Source: Cloacibacillus sp.
GTDB taxonomy: Bacteria > Synergistota > Synergistia > Synergistales > Synergistaceae
Reading direction: 5' to 3'
NCBI RefSeq assembly: GCF_020860125.1
Contig: NZ_JAJBUX010000062.1
Span: 1 to 7,566 of the forward strand
DNA length: 7,566 nt
Part shown: in pieces, positions 1-6,020 of the stretch
Layout of the letters: each line of letters opens with the position of its first letter
Position numbering within the stretch: position 1 is the stretch's first letter
The notes under the pieces: model-generated
Databases searched by the model: none
Told to the model about the DNA's origin: nothing
The model's input: only the letters and a program-made list of their open reading frames with translations
Translations under genes and position numbers: made by a program

Positions 1-55
1 CGATCGTACCTATGTTGAGATGCGGTTTGTTACGTACGTATTTCTCTTTTGCCAT
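1..55 (-). CDS. tuf: Elongation factor Tu, N-terminal fragment (runs off the window)
   Basis: EF-Tu is the GTPase that delivers aminoacyl-tRNA to the ribosome. Only the first 18 codons are in the window, reading MAKEKYVRNKPHLNIGTI. This matches the invariant EF-Tu start (E. coli MSKEKFERTKPHVNVGTI) and stops just before the GHVDHGKT P-loop, which would lie beyond base 1. The ATG is at 55-53. A near-perfect Shine-Dalgarno, GGGAGGA (bases 70-64 on the minus strand), lies 8 bases upstream, which fixes the start. The gene has its own promoter and a leader of roughly 115 bases, so it begins a transcription unit here and is not the tail of a str operon. Whether a second tuf copy exists elsewhere cannot be seen. 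The fragment is short, but I know of no other family with this start. Confidence 0.93.
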   Translation of the reverse strand, partial: MAKEKYVRNKPHLNIGTI

Positions 56-130
56 ACTGAAAATCCTCCCTGTATTTGGTTCTACGTTACTTATGCCCCA
101 TTGGAGCGCGTATTCATATTCCCACATCAA

Positions 131-161
131 AAGAGACCCGGGAATCAGAGCCGGATCTCTT
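131..161 (-). promoter_or_regulatory. Stem-loop in the tuf 5' leader
   Basis: AAGAGA plus CCGG (131-141) pairs with CCGG plus TCTCTT (151-161), with one C-A mismatch and a 9-base loop. Read in the tuf direction, the right arm runs into only four U residues. It sits about 10 bases after the predicted transcription start and about 75 bases before the start codon. It could be a leader attenuator, an mRNA stabiliser or a weak terminator for transcription arriving from upstream. The sequence does not say which. Confidence 0.5.
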
Positions 162-178
162 CAAAGATATGTAATGGC

Positions 179-207
179 ATTATAGCGTACAATCTTTTTA
201 ATTGCAA
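179..207 (-). promoter_or_regulatory. Sigma-70 type promoter for tuf
   Basis: On the minus strand the -35 box TTGCAA (207-202) is followed by a 17-base spacer and a consensus -10 TATAAT (184-179). Predicted transcription starts near base 172, giving a leader of about 115 bases before the tuf ATG. A consensus -10 with ideal spacing fits a highly expressed gene. Confidence 0.85.
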
Positions 208-380
208 CACTTTGCGATAAATTTACAGGGCAGGGGCCCGAATATCTGTTGCCCACGCCGTGCCGCCCGGCGGCGTCATATTCGGCGCCTCCGCAGCGTC
301 CGCCTTCATTTGCCGGAAAATAACGCGTTTTCAAGGCGGCCAAGCCGCCTTCCCCGCGCCTGCCGGACACACGCGGTCCA
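208..380. other. GC-rich non-coding block upstream of tuf
   Basis: No convincing gene lies here. Short open frames exist on both strands, but they lack ribosome binding sites, and the minus-strand one runs through the tuf promoter. The block is rich in GC and short inverted repeats. The clearest is AAGGCGG (333-339) pairing with CCGCCTT (345-351) around a 5-base loop; no T-run follows on either strand, so it is not a typical terminator. A smaller one is GGAC/GTCC at 365-379. Composition changes abruptly to AT-rich near 380. It may be a copy of an interspersed intergenic repeat, but only one copy is visible here. Confidence 0.4.
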
Positions 381-394
381 TGGTATCGTTATTG

Positions 395-410
395 TAAATT
401 TTAAAATTTA
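395..410. repeat. Perfect 16-base AT palindrome
   Basis: TAAATTTTAAAATTTA is its own reverse complement. It sits at the start of the AT-rich stretch, about 190 bases before the tuf promoter and 220 before the next plus-strand gene. It could be a protein site or an AT-rich bending element. With such biased composition, chance is possible. Confidence 0.4.
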
Positions 411-448
411 TATAAATAGGCTCGTAGGGTTTTATTAAATAGGTATGT

Positions 449-460
449 GTGATATATCAC
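449..460. promoter_or_regulatory. Operator-like palindrome GTGATATATCAC
   Basis: This is a perfect 12-base palindrome. With its flanks it reads TGTGA-TATA-TCACT, the two-half-site layout used by CRP/FNR-superfamily regulators, with TGTGA half-sites and a 4-base centre. It lies about 80 bases upstream of the predicted -35 box for the gene at 615, where an activator could bind. No regulator is identified; assignment to that family is inference from the half-site alone. Confidence 0.35.
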
Positions 461-537
461 TTTCTTTATATCGTTAATATTTCAACTATGTCTTGCATAT
501 ACAGACAAATCTATAAAACTAGCGGCATTTTTTAAGT

Positions 538-566
538 TTGCCTTTCAAAAACGGTTAATGTAAGAT
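538..566 (+). promoter_or_regulatory. Candidate promoter for the gene at 615
   Basis: TTGCCT (538-543), a 17-base spacer and TAAGAT (561-566) give a plausible sigma-70 promoter. Transcription would start near 573, leaving about 40 bases before the predicted ATG. The -10 box departs from consensus at two positions. This promoter might also serve cstA by read-through. Confidence 0.45.
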
Positions 567-614
567 ACCTAAAATGTCGGCGCGCTTTTATGTGCGGGTC
601 AGGATGTGTGTTTT

Positions 615-1025
615 ATGGCAGATTTTTCGTTCCTTGCCTCGGCCTCCGAGATATGGGAAGAATGGCGGTTCGAACCTTGGAAGAGCGGCGCGGCGGAGGG
701 GCTTTACAGAAGGGTCTCGATGGTGAAATCGGGACTGATAGGCGAGGTCGCCCGCTATTACGCGGATGATTATATTATATGGAAGTATGAGGAGTGCGAC
801 GTGGATCGGCTCAAGAGGGAGGCTAAGTCCGAGAGCGACCTGCTGCTTCAGCGTTTTGTATTTTTGCGTGAAAATGGAGCCTATTATATGAAGAAGAGCT
901 CCCTGATGTTCGGATTCCGCGGTTTTGTGGAACTGCACTTTTTTACGCCCGGCGACGATATTCCGAAGGCGATTCAGGACACGGCCTTTCTCGTCAACGC
1001 CGCGCTTAGAAAGCTTGGAAAATAG
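615..1025 (+). CDS. Hypothetical protein, 136 residues
   Basis: I do not recognise this protein. It begins MADFSFLASASEIWEEW, has no signal peptide, membrane segment or cysteine motif, and looks like a soluble mixed alpha/beta protein rich in aromatic and charged residues. A charged, probably helical stretch (DVDRLKREAKSESDLLLQRF) lies mid-protein, followed by an aromatic, strand-like part (FGFRGFVELHFF) and a C-terminal helix ending in RKLGK. I chose ATG 615 because AGGA (601-604) sits 10 bases upstream; a GTG at 606 in the same frame would add three residues. Its stop lies 58 bases before cstA on the same strand, with a small hairpin between, so co-transcription is possible. The long frame and ribosome-site spacing support a real gene. 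An overlapping minus-strand frame has no such support. Confidence 0.75.
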   Translation: MADFSFLASASEIWEEWRFEPWKSGAAEGLYRRVSMVKSGLIGEVARYYADDYIIWKYEECDVDRLKREAKSESDLLLQRFVFLRENGAYYMKKSSLMFGFRGFVELHFFTPGDDIPKAIQDTAFLVNAALRKLGK

Positions 1026-1049
1026 CCGGACAATGGCGTCCGCTGTTTT
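1024..1049 (+). terminator. Weak terminator-like hairpin between the hypothetical gene and cstA
   Basis: AG plus CGGAC (1024-1031, one bulged C) pairs with GTCCG plus CT (1038-1044) around a 6-base loop, followed by GTTTTA. The stem starts inside the stop codon of the upstream gene. It is short and the T-run is poor, so partial termination is the most it would give. CGGACA (1027-1032) and TATAGA (1049-1054), 16 bases apart, could instead form a weak cstA promoter overlapping the hairpin. Confidence 0.35.
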
Positions 1050-1083
1050 ATAGATAACAAAAATCCTTTTGGAGGTGTAACTT

Positions 1084-2730
1084 ATGTTCTTTATGATGTT
1101 CGTAGTATCCGCTTTATTGTTGGTACTCGGCTACATATTTTACGGAAAGTTCATGGCGAAGGTCTATGAACTGAGTAACGGCAATGTCACTCCCGCCGAG
1201 CAGATGAACGACGGGATGGACTACTGCCCCACACACCCCGCGGTCGTCCTTGGACATCACTTCTCGTCCATCGCCGGCGCGGGCCCTATCGTTGGGCCGA
1301 TCACCGCTGCGTCCATGTTCGGCTGGCTGCCCACGATCCTGTGGTGCATCTTCGGCTCGATCTTCCTCGGCGGGCCGCATGATTTCGGCGCCGTCGTCGC
1401 CTCGATGCGCCACGAGGGCAAGTCTGTCGGCGAGGTCATCGACCATTGGATCGGCCGCAAGGGAAAACAGCTTTTCCTCGTGTTCACGATCCTTTCGCTT
1501 TTCCTCGTCGTCGCGGTCTTCCTCGTCCTGACTACGGCGACCTTCGTGACGGACCCAGTGGTAGCCTTTGTAAGCTGCATGTATATATTCCTCGCGGTCA
1601 TCTCGGGACTTCTCATCTACCGCTTCAATATGAACCTTAAGTTCGTCACGCTCGTGATGCTCGCCATCATCGCCGTCTGCACCATCTGGGGAGGAGACTG
1701 GCCCTTTGTCGCGGCCGTCTTTACTCACAGCGCCGACCAGTGGAACATCTTCCTCGCCATCTATATCCTCGCGGCTTCGGTGCTCCCCGTTTGGCTGCTG
1801 CTCCAGCCGCGCGACTATCTCGCCTCCTATTTCCTCTATTTCGCGGTGGCGATCGGCGCGATCGGCATGATCTTCGGCGCCTCGATGGACAGCGGCAACG
1901 TCCCCATGATCGCCAAGGATATTCAGTGGTTCGGACTCGGCAAAGCCAACCTCTGGCCGATGATGTTCGTCATCGTCGCCTGCGGCGCCATCTCCGGATT
2001 CCACTCGCTCGTCGGCTCCGGCACGACCTCGAAGCAGCTCGCCCATGAGGCGGACGCGCTCCCCGTCGGCTACGGCGCGATGCTCCTTGAGGGCCTTGTC
2101 GCCGTCATCGCGCTCGGCACGCTGATGGTCGCCGGCGGCATACAGAAGGGCGGGCCAGTCGGCACTTTCGCCGCCGGTTTCGGACAGTTCTGCACGATCG
2201 TCGGTATCGATCCCGTCCTGGGAACCCGTCTCGGCGCGATCGCCATCAACGGCTTCCTGCTCACCTCGCTCGATACCGCTACGCGTCTCGCCCGTTACCA
2301 GATACAGGAGCTGACAGACTATAAGATCAACAAATACGCGGCTACGATCATCGCCGTCATCGTCGCGCTGGTTCTCGTTTACGTAAAGACCAAGGGCCCC
2401 GACGGAAACCCGGTTCCCGCATGGGCGGTCATCTGGCCAGTATTCGGCGCCTCTAACCAGCTCGTGGCGGCGCTCGCCATTCTCGGTATCGCGATGTGGA
2501 TAATCCGCGGCCTTAAGAAAAAGGCAACCTTCCTCCTCGTTCCCTTCTGGTTCATGCTCTTTACAAGCATGGCGGGCCTTGTGGTGGAGATCAAGGGTAC
2601 GCTGACGAGCGCCCACCCGAATTACATCCTCGCGGGCATCAGCGCTCTGCTGCTCGTCCTCGCGCTTCTGATGACCAAAGAGGGCATCACGGCTCTCAAC
2701 AAAGAAAAAAGCGGCGAGTTTGTGAAGTAA
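1084..2730 (+). CDS. cstA: CstA-family carbon starvation protein (pyruvate/peptide transporter)
   Basis: CstA-family proteins are inner-membrane proton-coupled carriers; characterised members import pyruvate or small peptides. Family signatures are visible along the 548 residues: GHHFSSIAGAGPIVGP (57-72), QPRDYLASY (241-249), SGFHSLVGSGTTSKQL (304-319), SLDTATRLARYQIQEL (395-410) and WPVFGASNQLVA (451-462). There are roughly 14-16 hydrophobic segments, starting at residue 4. The protein is shorter than E. coli CstA (about 700 residues) but matches the short form common in anaerobes, and nothing looks truncated. Start: GGAGGTG (1071-1077) lies 6 bases before the ATG, close to ideal. Codons end heavily in C (ATC, CTC, GTC), more than in its neighbours, suggesting high expression. 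The gene ends in a strong intrinsic terminator. Pyruvate or peptides would both suit an amino-acid-fermenting anaerobe; the sequence cannot decide the substrate. Confidence 0.93.
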   Translation: MFFMMFVVSALLLVLGYIFYGKFMAKVYELSNGNVTPAEQMNDGMDYCPTHPAVVLGHHFSSIAGAGPIVGPITAASMFGWLPTILWCIFGSIFLGGPHDFGAVVASMRHEGKSVGEVIDHWIGRKGKQLFLVFTILSLFLVVAVFLVLTTATFVTDPVVAFVSCMYIFLAVISGLLIYRFNMNLKFVTLVMLAIIAVCTIWGGDWPFVAAVFTHSADQWNIFLAIYILAASVLPVWLLLQPRDYLASYFLYFAVAIGAIGMIFGASMDSGNVPMIAKDIQWFGLGKANLWPMMFVIVACGAISGFHSLVGSGTTSKQLAHEADALPVGYGAMLLEGLVAVIALGTLMVAGGIQKGGPVGTFAAGFGQFCTIVGIDPVLGTRLGAIAINGFLLTSLDTATRLARYQIQELTDYKINKYAATIIAVIVALVLVYVKTKGPDGNPVPAWAVIWPVFGASNQLVAALAILGIAMWIIRGLKKKATFLLVPFWFMLFTSMAGLVVEIKGTLTSAHPNYILAGISALLLVLALLMTKEGITALNKEKSGEFVK

Positions 2731-2770
2731 ACCAGGGAAAAATAACGGCCGTCAAAAAGGCAGTGAATAT

Positions 2771-2799
2771 AAGAACCCGCCTATACGGCGGGTTCTTTT
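2771..2799 (+). terminator. Strong intrinsic terminator after cstA
   Basis: A perfect 11-base-pair stem, AAGAACCCGCC (2771-2781) with GGCGGGTTCTT (2787-2797), encloses a 5-base loop and runs into TTTT. It lies 40 bases after the cstA stop and only 21 bases before the next start codon, with that gene's Shine-Dalgarno just 5 bases further on. The stem would also form on the minus strand, but there the T-run is interrupted (TTATATT), so termination in that direction should be weaker. Confidence 0.9.
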
Positions 2800-2820
2800 A
2801 AATCGGGAGGCAATAAAAAT

Positions 2821-3234
2821 ATGTGGGCAATCTGCGCTCTGTGTTCTGCGTTCTTCGCGGCGCTCACTTCGATACTCGCAAAAATAGGCATCGAGGGCGT
2901 GAATTCCAACCTGGCGACGGCGGTGCGGACCGTAGTCGTCGTCATTATGGCCTGGCTCGTCGTCTTTGTGACGGGAAGCGGCGGACAAATCGGCGAAATC
3001 AGCCGCAAGAGCTGGCTGTTTCTCGTTCTCTCCGGCCTCGCTACCGGACTCTCATGGCTCTTTTATTTCCGGGCCTTACAGCTCGGGGAGGCATCGAAGG
3101 TCATTCCCGTGGATAAGTTCAGCGTCGTTCTGGGCATCGCGATGGCCCTCATCTTCCTTCACGAGGCCGTTACGGCCAAGATACTCATCGGAGGCGCACT
3201 GATAACGCTCGGCACCTTCGTGCTGATATTATAA
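2821..3234 (+). CDS. Half-size EamA-family (DMT superfamily) transporter
   Basis: EamA proteins are membrane exporters or importers of metabolites in the drug/metabolite transporter superfamily. Usual members have two EamA repeats and 10 membrane segments; this one has a single repeat of 137 residues, the known half-size form that is expected to pair with itself. Hydrophobic segments lie near residues 3-21, 31-51, 65-85, 99-114 and 119-137. Family-typical parts are GLATGLSWLFYFRALQLG (72-89), the VIPVDKFSVV loop (94-103) and FLHEAVTAKILIGG (112-125). Start: GGGAGG (2805-2810) stands 10 bases before the ATG. The cstA terminator lies just upstream, so expression needs read-through or a promoter hidden at or before the hairpin. 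The stop is 6 bases from the end of the convergent kinase gene. The substrate is unknown. Confidence 0.9.
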   Translation: MWAICALCSAFFAALTSILAKIGIEGVNSNLATAVRTVVVVIMAWLVVFVTGSGGQIGEISRKSWLFLVLSGLATGLSWLFYFRALQLGEASKVIPVDKFSVVLGIAMALIFLHEAVTAKILIGGALITLGTFVLIL

Positions 3235-3240
3235 ATTAAC

Positions 3241-5667
3241 TCAGGCGCCTAAGTATTCGGCCATCGTCCGCTCAAGCAGCTTAAAGTCAAGCGGTTTTGA
3301 GAGGTGAGCGTTCATCCCCGCCTCTTTTGAAGCCTTTACGTCATCTTCGAAGGCATTCGCGGTCATTGCGATGATAGGAATGGTCCTGGCATCGGGGCGT
3401 TCCTGGCCGCGGATCCTGCGCGCCGCCTCCAAACCTCCCATGATCGGCATTTGCAGGTCCATGAATACCACGTCATAGTACCCAGCGTCGGAGGCGGCGA
3501 ATTTTTCAAGCGCCTCCAGCCCATGTTCCGCGCTTTCGACAAGAATGCCCGTCTGCCCCAGTATCTCCTGCGCGATCTCGCGGTTGATCGCGTTGTCCTC
3601 CACAAGAAGCGCCCGTTTGCCCTTATAAGAGGCGGCGATATGCGGCGCCACCGGAACAGTCTCCGGGACCGCCTCTTTCAGCGCGTACCGCCGTATCGCG
3701 CCGATAAGGTTGGACCTGAATAGCGGCTTCATTATGAAGCCGTTGATACCCGCGGCAACGGCCTTCGCCTCATATTCCGCCCAGCCGTAGCCGGAGAGGA
3801 GGATGATCGGCACCTCCGGACCGACCGCCGCGCGGATCTCCCCCGCAGTTTCGATGCCGTCCATACCCGGCATCATGAGGTCGATGATGATCATGAAGAA
3901 ATCCGCTCCCGCCCGGTGCGCGGAGACGGCCTCCTGCAGCGCCTCTTTTCCAGAAAGTACGCAGCGGCTTTCCATTCCGATTTCCGCGAGACGCACCGAT
4001 ACGGTCTCACAGACGATACGGTCGTCGTCGACGACCAGCACCGGCAGCGACGGCAGCGGCGACAACAGCGGTGAGGCCGGTTCATCTTTCATGTCAGCGG
4101 TCTTTAACGGCAGCTTCACGGTAAATTTTGTACCTTTACCGTGGACGCTGCTGACAATGATCTCCCCGTTCATCATGCCGACGATATTTTTACTGATCGC
4201 CAGACCGAGCCCCGTACCCTGGATGCCGTAGGCGGCTACGTCGTCGGCGCGCTCGAAAGGGGTAAATATCTTCTTGAGGAACTCAGGCTTCATGCCAAGG
4301 CCGCTGTCCTCAAAGGTAAACTCAAACTGTCCGTATCCTTTTATATCCGAAGGGTTTTCCCGCACCTCGAAGATGATGTTTCCGCCCTCAGGCGTATACT
4401 TTACGGCGTTGGAAAGGATATTCAAAAAAACCTGCTGGATGTGGGGCTGGTCGCATATGACCCTCTCATGCTCAAGCTCATAGACATGTATGTCAAAGTT
4501 GTGCCTTTTTTCGGCGATAGAGGGCTGTATGATCGTTACGATGCCCTGCAGCAGCTCGTCCAGGCTGACCTCGTCCTCTGCCAGTTCCAGCCGGCCGCTT
4601 TCGATCTTTGCCATATCGAGCACTTCGTTGATCAGCTGTAGCAGCAGCTTCGACGAGACAGTGATCTTTTCCAGACAGTCCATGACACGCTCGCGGTTGT
4701 CGATATGCGAGGCGGCGATCGCCGTCATGCCGATCACCGCGTTCATCGGCGATCTGATGTCATGGCTCATACGCGAGAGGAAATCGGACTTGGCCCGGTT
4801 GGCCCTTTCCGCCTCCGCAAGCGCGCCGCGCAGCATCTCGGACCGTTCCTCAAGCTGCCTGCGAAGCTCCCGCTGTTCCGTGATGTCGGTTATATCTATA
4901 TATATGACGAGATAGACCGGCCGGCCGCCGTCCCAGCGGACGCATTCGGCGTTGACCTGCAGCCAGGCGCCGCCGCCGCCGCTGTCCTTCGCCTGCAGCG
5001 TGAAGTGGACGGGGAGGCCCTTTTTCATCGCTTCAATGTTTTCCGCATAGGCGGCGCGGTTCTGTTCACAGTCAAAATTAGAGAGGCCGCGGGCGAGAAA
5101 ATCTTTCCCGCCGCTAAAAAATTCCCGAAAACGGGCGTTGGCGTCAATCAGAGTGAAACCCTCATCTTCAACACGAATCTTAGCGACAAAACCGGGAAGG
5201 TTGTCATAGGTGACGGACTGCTCCTTTTGTGTCTGGATAATATCCGTTACGTCGGTAAAGACGGTATATACCACAGGAAAGCCGTCAGCTATCTCGTCGG
5301 TGAAGGTCCCGACGATACGGATCCACGCTATGGAACCTCCTTTTTGCGGCATTTGGCAGATGCACTCATAACCTGGGCGGTTCTCCGCAAGCGCGCCGAG
5401 CACCGTCTGCGTGATCTTCTGCAGCGCGGCGGGAGCAGATGCGAAGTACTCATCCACATGGTTGTGAAACAACTCCACATATTCCTCTCTCGTGTATTTT
5501 ATTATCTCAAAGAAGAAATCATTCGCCCAGATCGCCGTGAAGTGCTCGTCAAGCTTATGTTTGCTGACACCCACATGCAGCGCTCCCATCAGAGCGCTGT
5601 ATTCGTCAAAGGTGCCGCTCCGGTCCTGCCGGCCGTTTAGTCCCGTGCTGTCGTCTTTATAAGTCAT
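3241..5667 (-). CDS. Soluble PAS-PAS hybrid histidine kinase with two receiver domains
   Basis: This is a sensor kinase that would autophosphorylate a histidine and pass phosphate to its own receivers. Numbered from ATG 5667 (808 residues): PAS-like domain 1 about 23-145, PAS-like domain 2 about 155-265, a coiled-coil linker about 266-294, HisKA with SHDIRSPMNAVIG (His302), and HATPase about 403-521 with N-box Asn420, DSGLGM (454-459) and GTGLGL (484-489). Receiver 1 has acidic DDD at 547-549, Asp596, Ser625 and Lys647. Receiver 2 has EDN at 690-692, Asp737, Thr769 and Lys791. All catalytic residues are present. There is no membrane segment or signal peptide, so the signal is cytosolic. There is no HPt or DNA-binding domain, so the output partner is elsewhere or protein-protein. 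Start: GGAAGAGGG (5679-5671) precedes ATG 5667 closely; a TTG at 5718 or ATG at 5697 in frame would lengthen it but have weak ribosome sites. Confidence 0.93.
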   Translation of the reverse strand: MTYKDDSTGLNGRQDRSGTFDEYSALMGALHVGVSKHKLDEHFTAIWANDFFFEIIKYTREEYVELFHNHVDEYFASAPAALQKITQTVLGALAENRPGYECICQMPQKGGSIAWIRIVGTFTDEIADGFPVVYTVFTDVTDIIQTQKEQSVTYDNLPGFVAKIRVEDEGFTLIDANARFREFFSGGKDFLARGLSNFDCEQNRAAYAENIEAMKKGLPVHFTLQAKDSGGGGAWLQVNAECVRWDGGRPVYLVIYIDITDITEQRELRRQLEERSEMLRGALAEAERANRAKSDFLSRMSHDIRSPMNAVIGMTAIAASHIDNRERVMDCLEKITVSSKLLLQLINEVLDMAKIESGRLELAEDEVSLDELLQGIVTIIQPSIAEKRHNFDIHVYELEHERVICDQPHIQQVFLNILSNAVKYTPEGGNIIFEVRENPSDIKGYGQFEFTFEDSGLGMKPEFLKKIFTPFERADDVAAYGIQGTGLGLAISKNIVGMMNGEIIVSSVHGKGTKFTVKLPLKTADMKDEPASPLLSPLPSLPVLVVDDDRIVCETVSVRLAEIGMESRCVLSGKEALQEAVSAHRAGADFFMIIIDLMMPGMDGIETAGEIRAAVGPEVPIILLSGYGWAEYEAKAVAAGINGFIMKPLFRSNLIGAIRRYALKEAVPETVPVAPHIAASYKGKRALLVEDNAINREIAQEILGQTGILVESAEHGLEALEKFAASDAGYYDVVFMDLQMPIMGGLEAARRIRGQERPDARTIPIIAMTANAFEDDVKASKEAGMNAHLSKPLDFKLLERTMAEYLGA

Positions 5668-5731
5668 CTGCCCTCTTCCAATCCTGCCTCTGTTCATTAA
5701 CGGAGCCACCGCAAACAAAAGTGATGCTTGC

Positions 5732-5770
5732 TCATAATATTACAGCTTATAATCTTTATCATAATATTAC
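5732..5770. repeat. Pair of 12-base direct repeats TCATAATATTAC, likely operator
   Basis: The same 12 bases occur exactly at 5732-5743 and 5759-5770, 27 bases apart start to start, each containing the palindromic core TAATATTA. The copy at 5759 covers the predicted -10 of the kinase promoter and the other falls about 10-20 bases downstream of its start point. This is where a repressor would block initiation. The binding protein is not known; the divergent GntR-like regulator is the obvious candidate. Confidence 0.6.
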
Positions 5771-5789
5771 ATAGCCTTTAAAAAGTCCA
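5761..5789 (-). promoter_or_regulatory. Candidate promoter for the hybrid kinase
   Basis: On the minus strand TGGACT (5789-5784) is followed by a 17-base spacer and TATTAT (5766-5761). They match the sigma-70 consensus at four and five of six positions. Transcription would begin near 5754, about 87 bases before ATG 5667, or about 36 bases before the alternative TTG at 5718. Confidence 0.5.
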
Positions 5790-5970
5790 CTTTGCCGCGC
5801 GGAGAAAAATTTTTGGTCTTTCGTCCTTATCTCTCCCGTTCCTACATCAGAGCGAGGGCATCTTATTTTTATTCGACGGCGATATAAAGGCGCCGGCAAG
5901 CGCGGGCGGGAGCGGCAGGTTTTCATGCGTTTGCCTAGTTCCGGCACGCTGTTATGCGAGGGCAAAATTA
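5790..5970. other. Non-coding part of the divergent kinase/regulator region
   Basis: No gene is supported here. A 68-codon minus-strand frame (5965-5759) lacks a ribosome site and crosses the kinase promoter. Visible structure: the palindrome AAAAATTTTT (5805-5814), a GC-rich middle part (about 5875-5925), and a 9-base direct repeat GCGAGGGCA at 5852-5860 and 5956-5964. The second copy ends about where the -35 of the regulator promoter would begin. Confidence 0.4.
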
Positions 5971-5971
5971 A

Positions 5972-5993
5972 AATTATGCAGTATGTTATAATT
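5972..5993. promoter_or_regulatory. Inverted repeat over the regulator -10 box
   Basis: AATTAT (5972-5977) and ATAATT (5988-5993) form an inverted repeat with a 10-base centre, and the right arm overlaps the -10 box. The position suits an autoregulatory operator for the GntR-like gene that follows. The arms are AT-only, so chance remains possible. Confidence 0.35.
5984..5992 (+). promoter_or_regulatory. Extended -10 promoter for the double-GntR regulator
   Basis: TG (5984-5985), one base, then consensus TATAAT (5987-5992) is an extended -10 element. No good -35 exists at 17 bases (AAAATT), which extended -10 promoters tolerate. Transcription would start near 5999, leaving a leader of only about 20 bases. 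Confidence 0.65.
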
Positions 5994-6020
5994 GAAGTAC
6001 TAGTTGTGTGGTGATAATAA

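Noticed and set aside
333..351. AAGGCGG/CCGCCTT hairpin as an intrinsic terminator
   Set aside because: No T-run follows on either strand and no gene ends nearby.
161..370. 69-codon minus-strand frame upstream of tuf
   Set aside because: It runs through the tuf -35 and -10 boxes and has no Shine-Dalgarno; Arg/Gly-rich composition fits non-coding GC-rich DNA.
588..938. 116-codon minus-strand frame opposite the hypothetical gene
   Set aside because: No ribosome site; it would cross the plus-strand gene's start region, and its composition shows no domain.
1114..2616. 500-codon open frame on the minus strand opposite cstA
   Set aside because: Its translation is a monotonous run of Asp, Glu, His and Arg with no family features, as expected opposite a C-ending-codon gene. 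The plus frame carries all CstA motifs.
4705..5640. 311-codon plus-strand frame opposite the kinase gene
   Set aside because: No ribosome site or recognisable domain; the minus frame encodes intact PAS, HisKA and HATPase motifs over the same bases.
5668..5718. Extension of the kinase to TTG 5718
   Set aside because: The extra 17 residues add no domain, and the ribosome site is better before ATG 5667; kept only as an alternative start.
5759..5965. 68-codon minus-strand frame in the divergent region
   Set aside because: TTG start without a ribosome site, basic low-information product, and overlap with the predicted kinase promoter and repeats.
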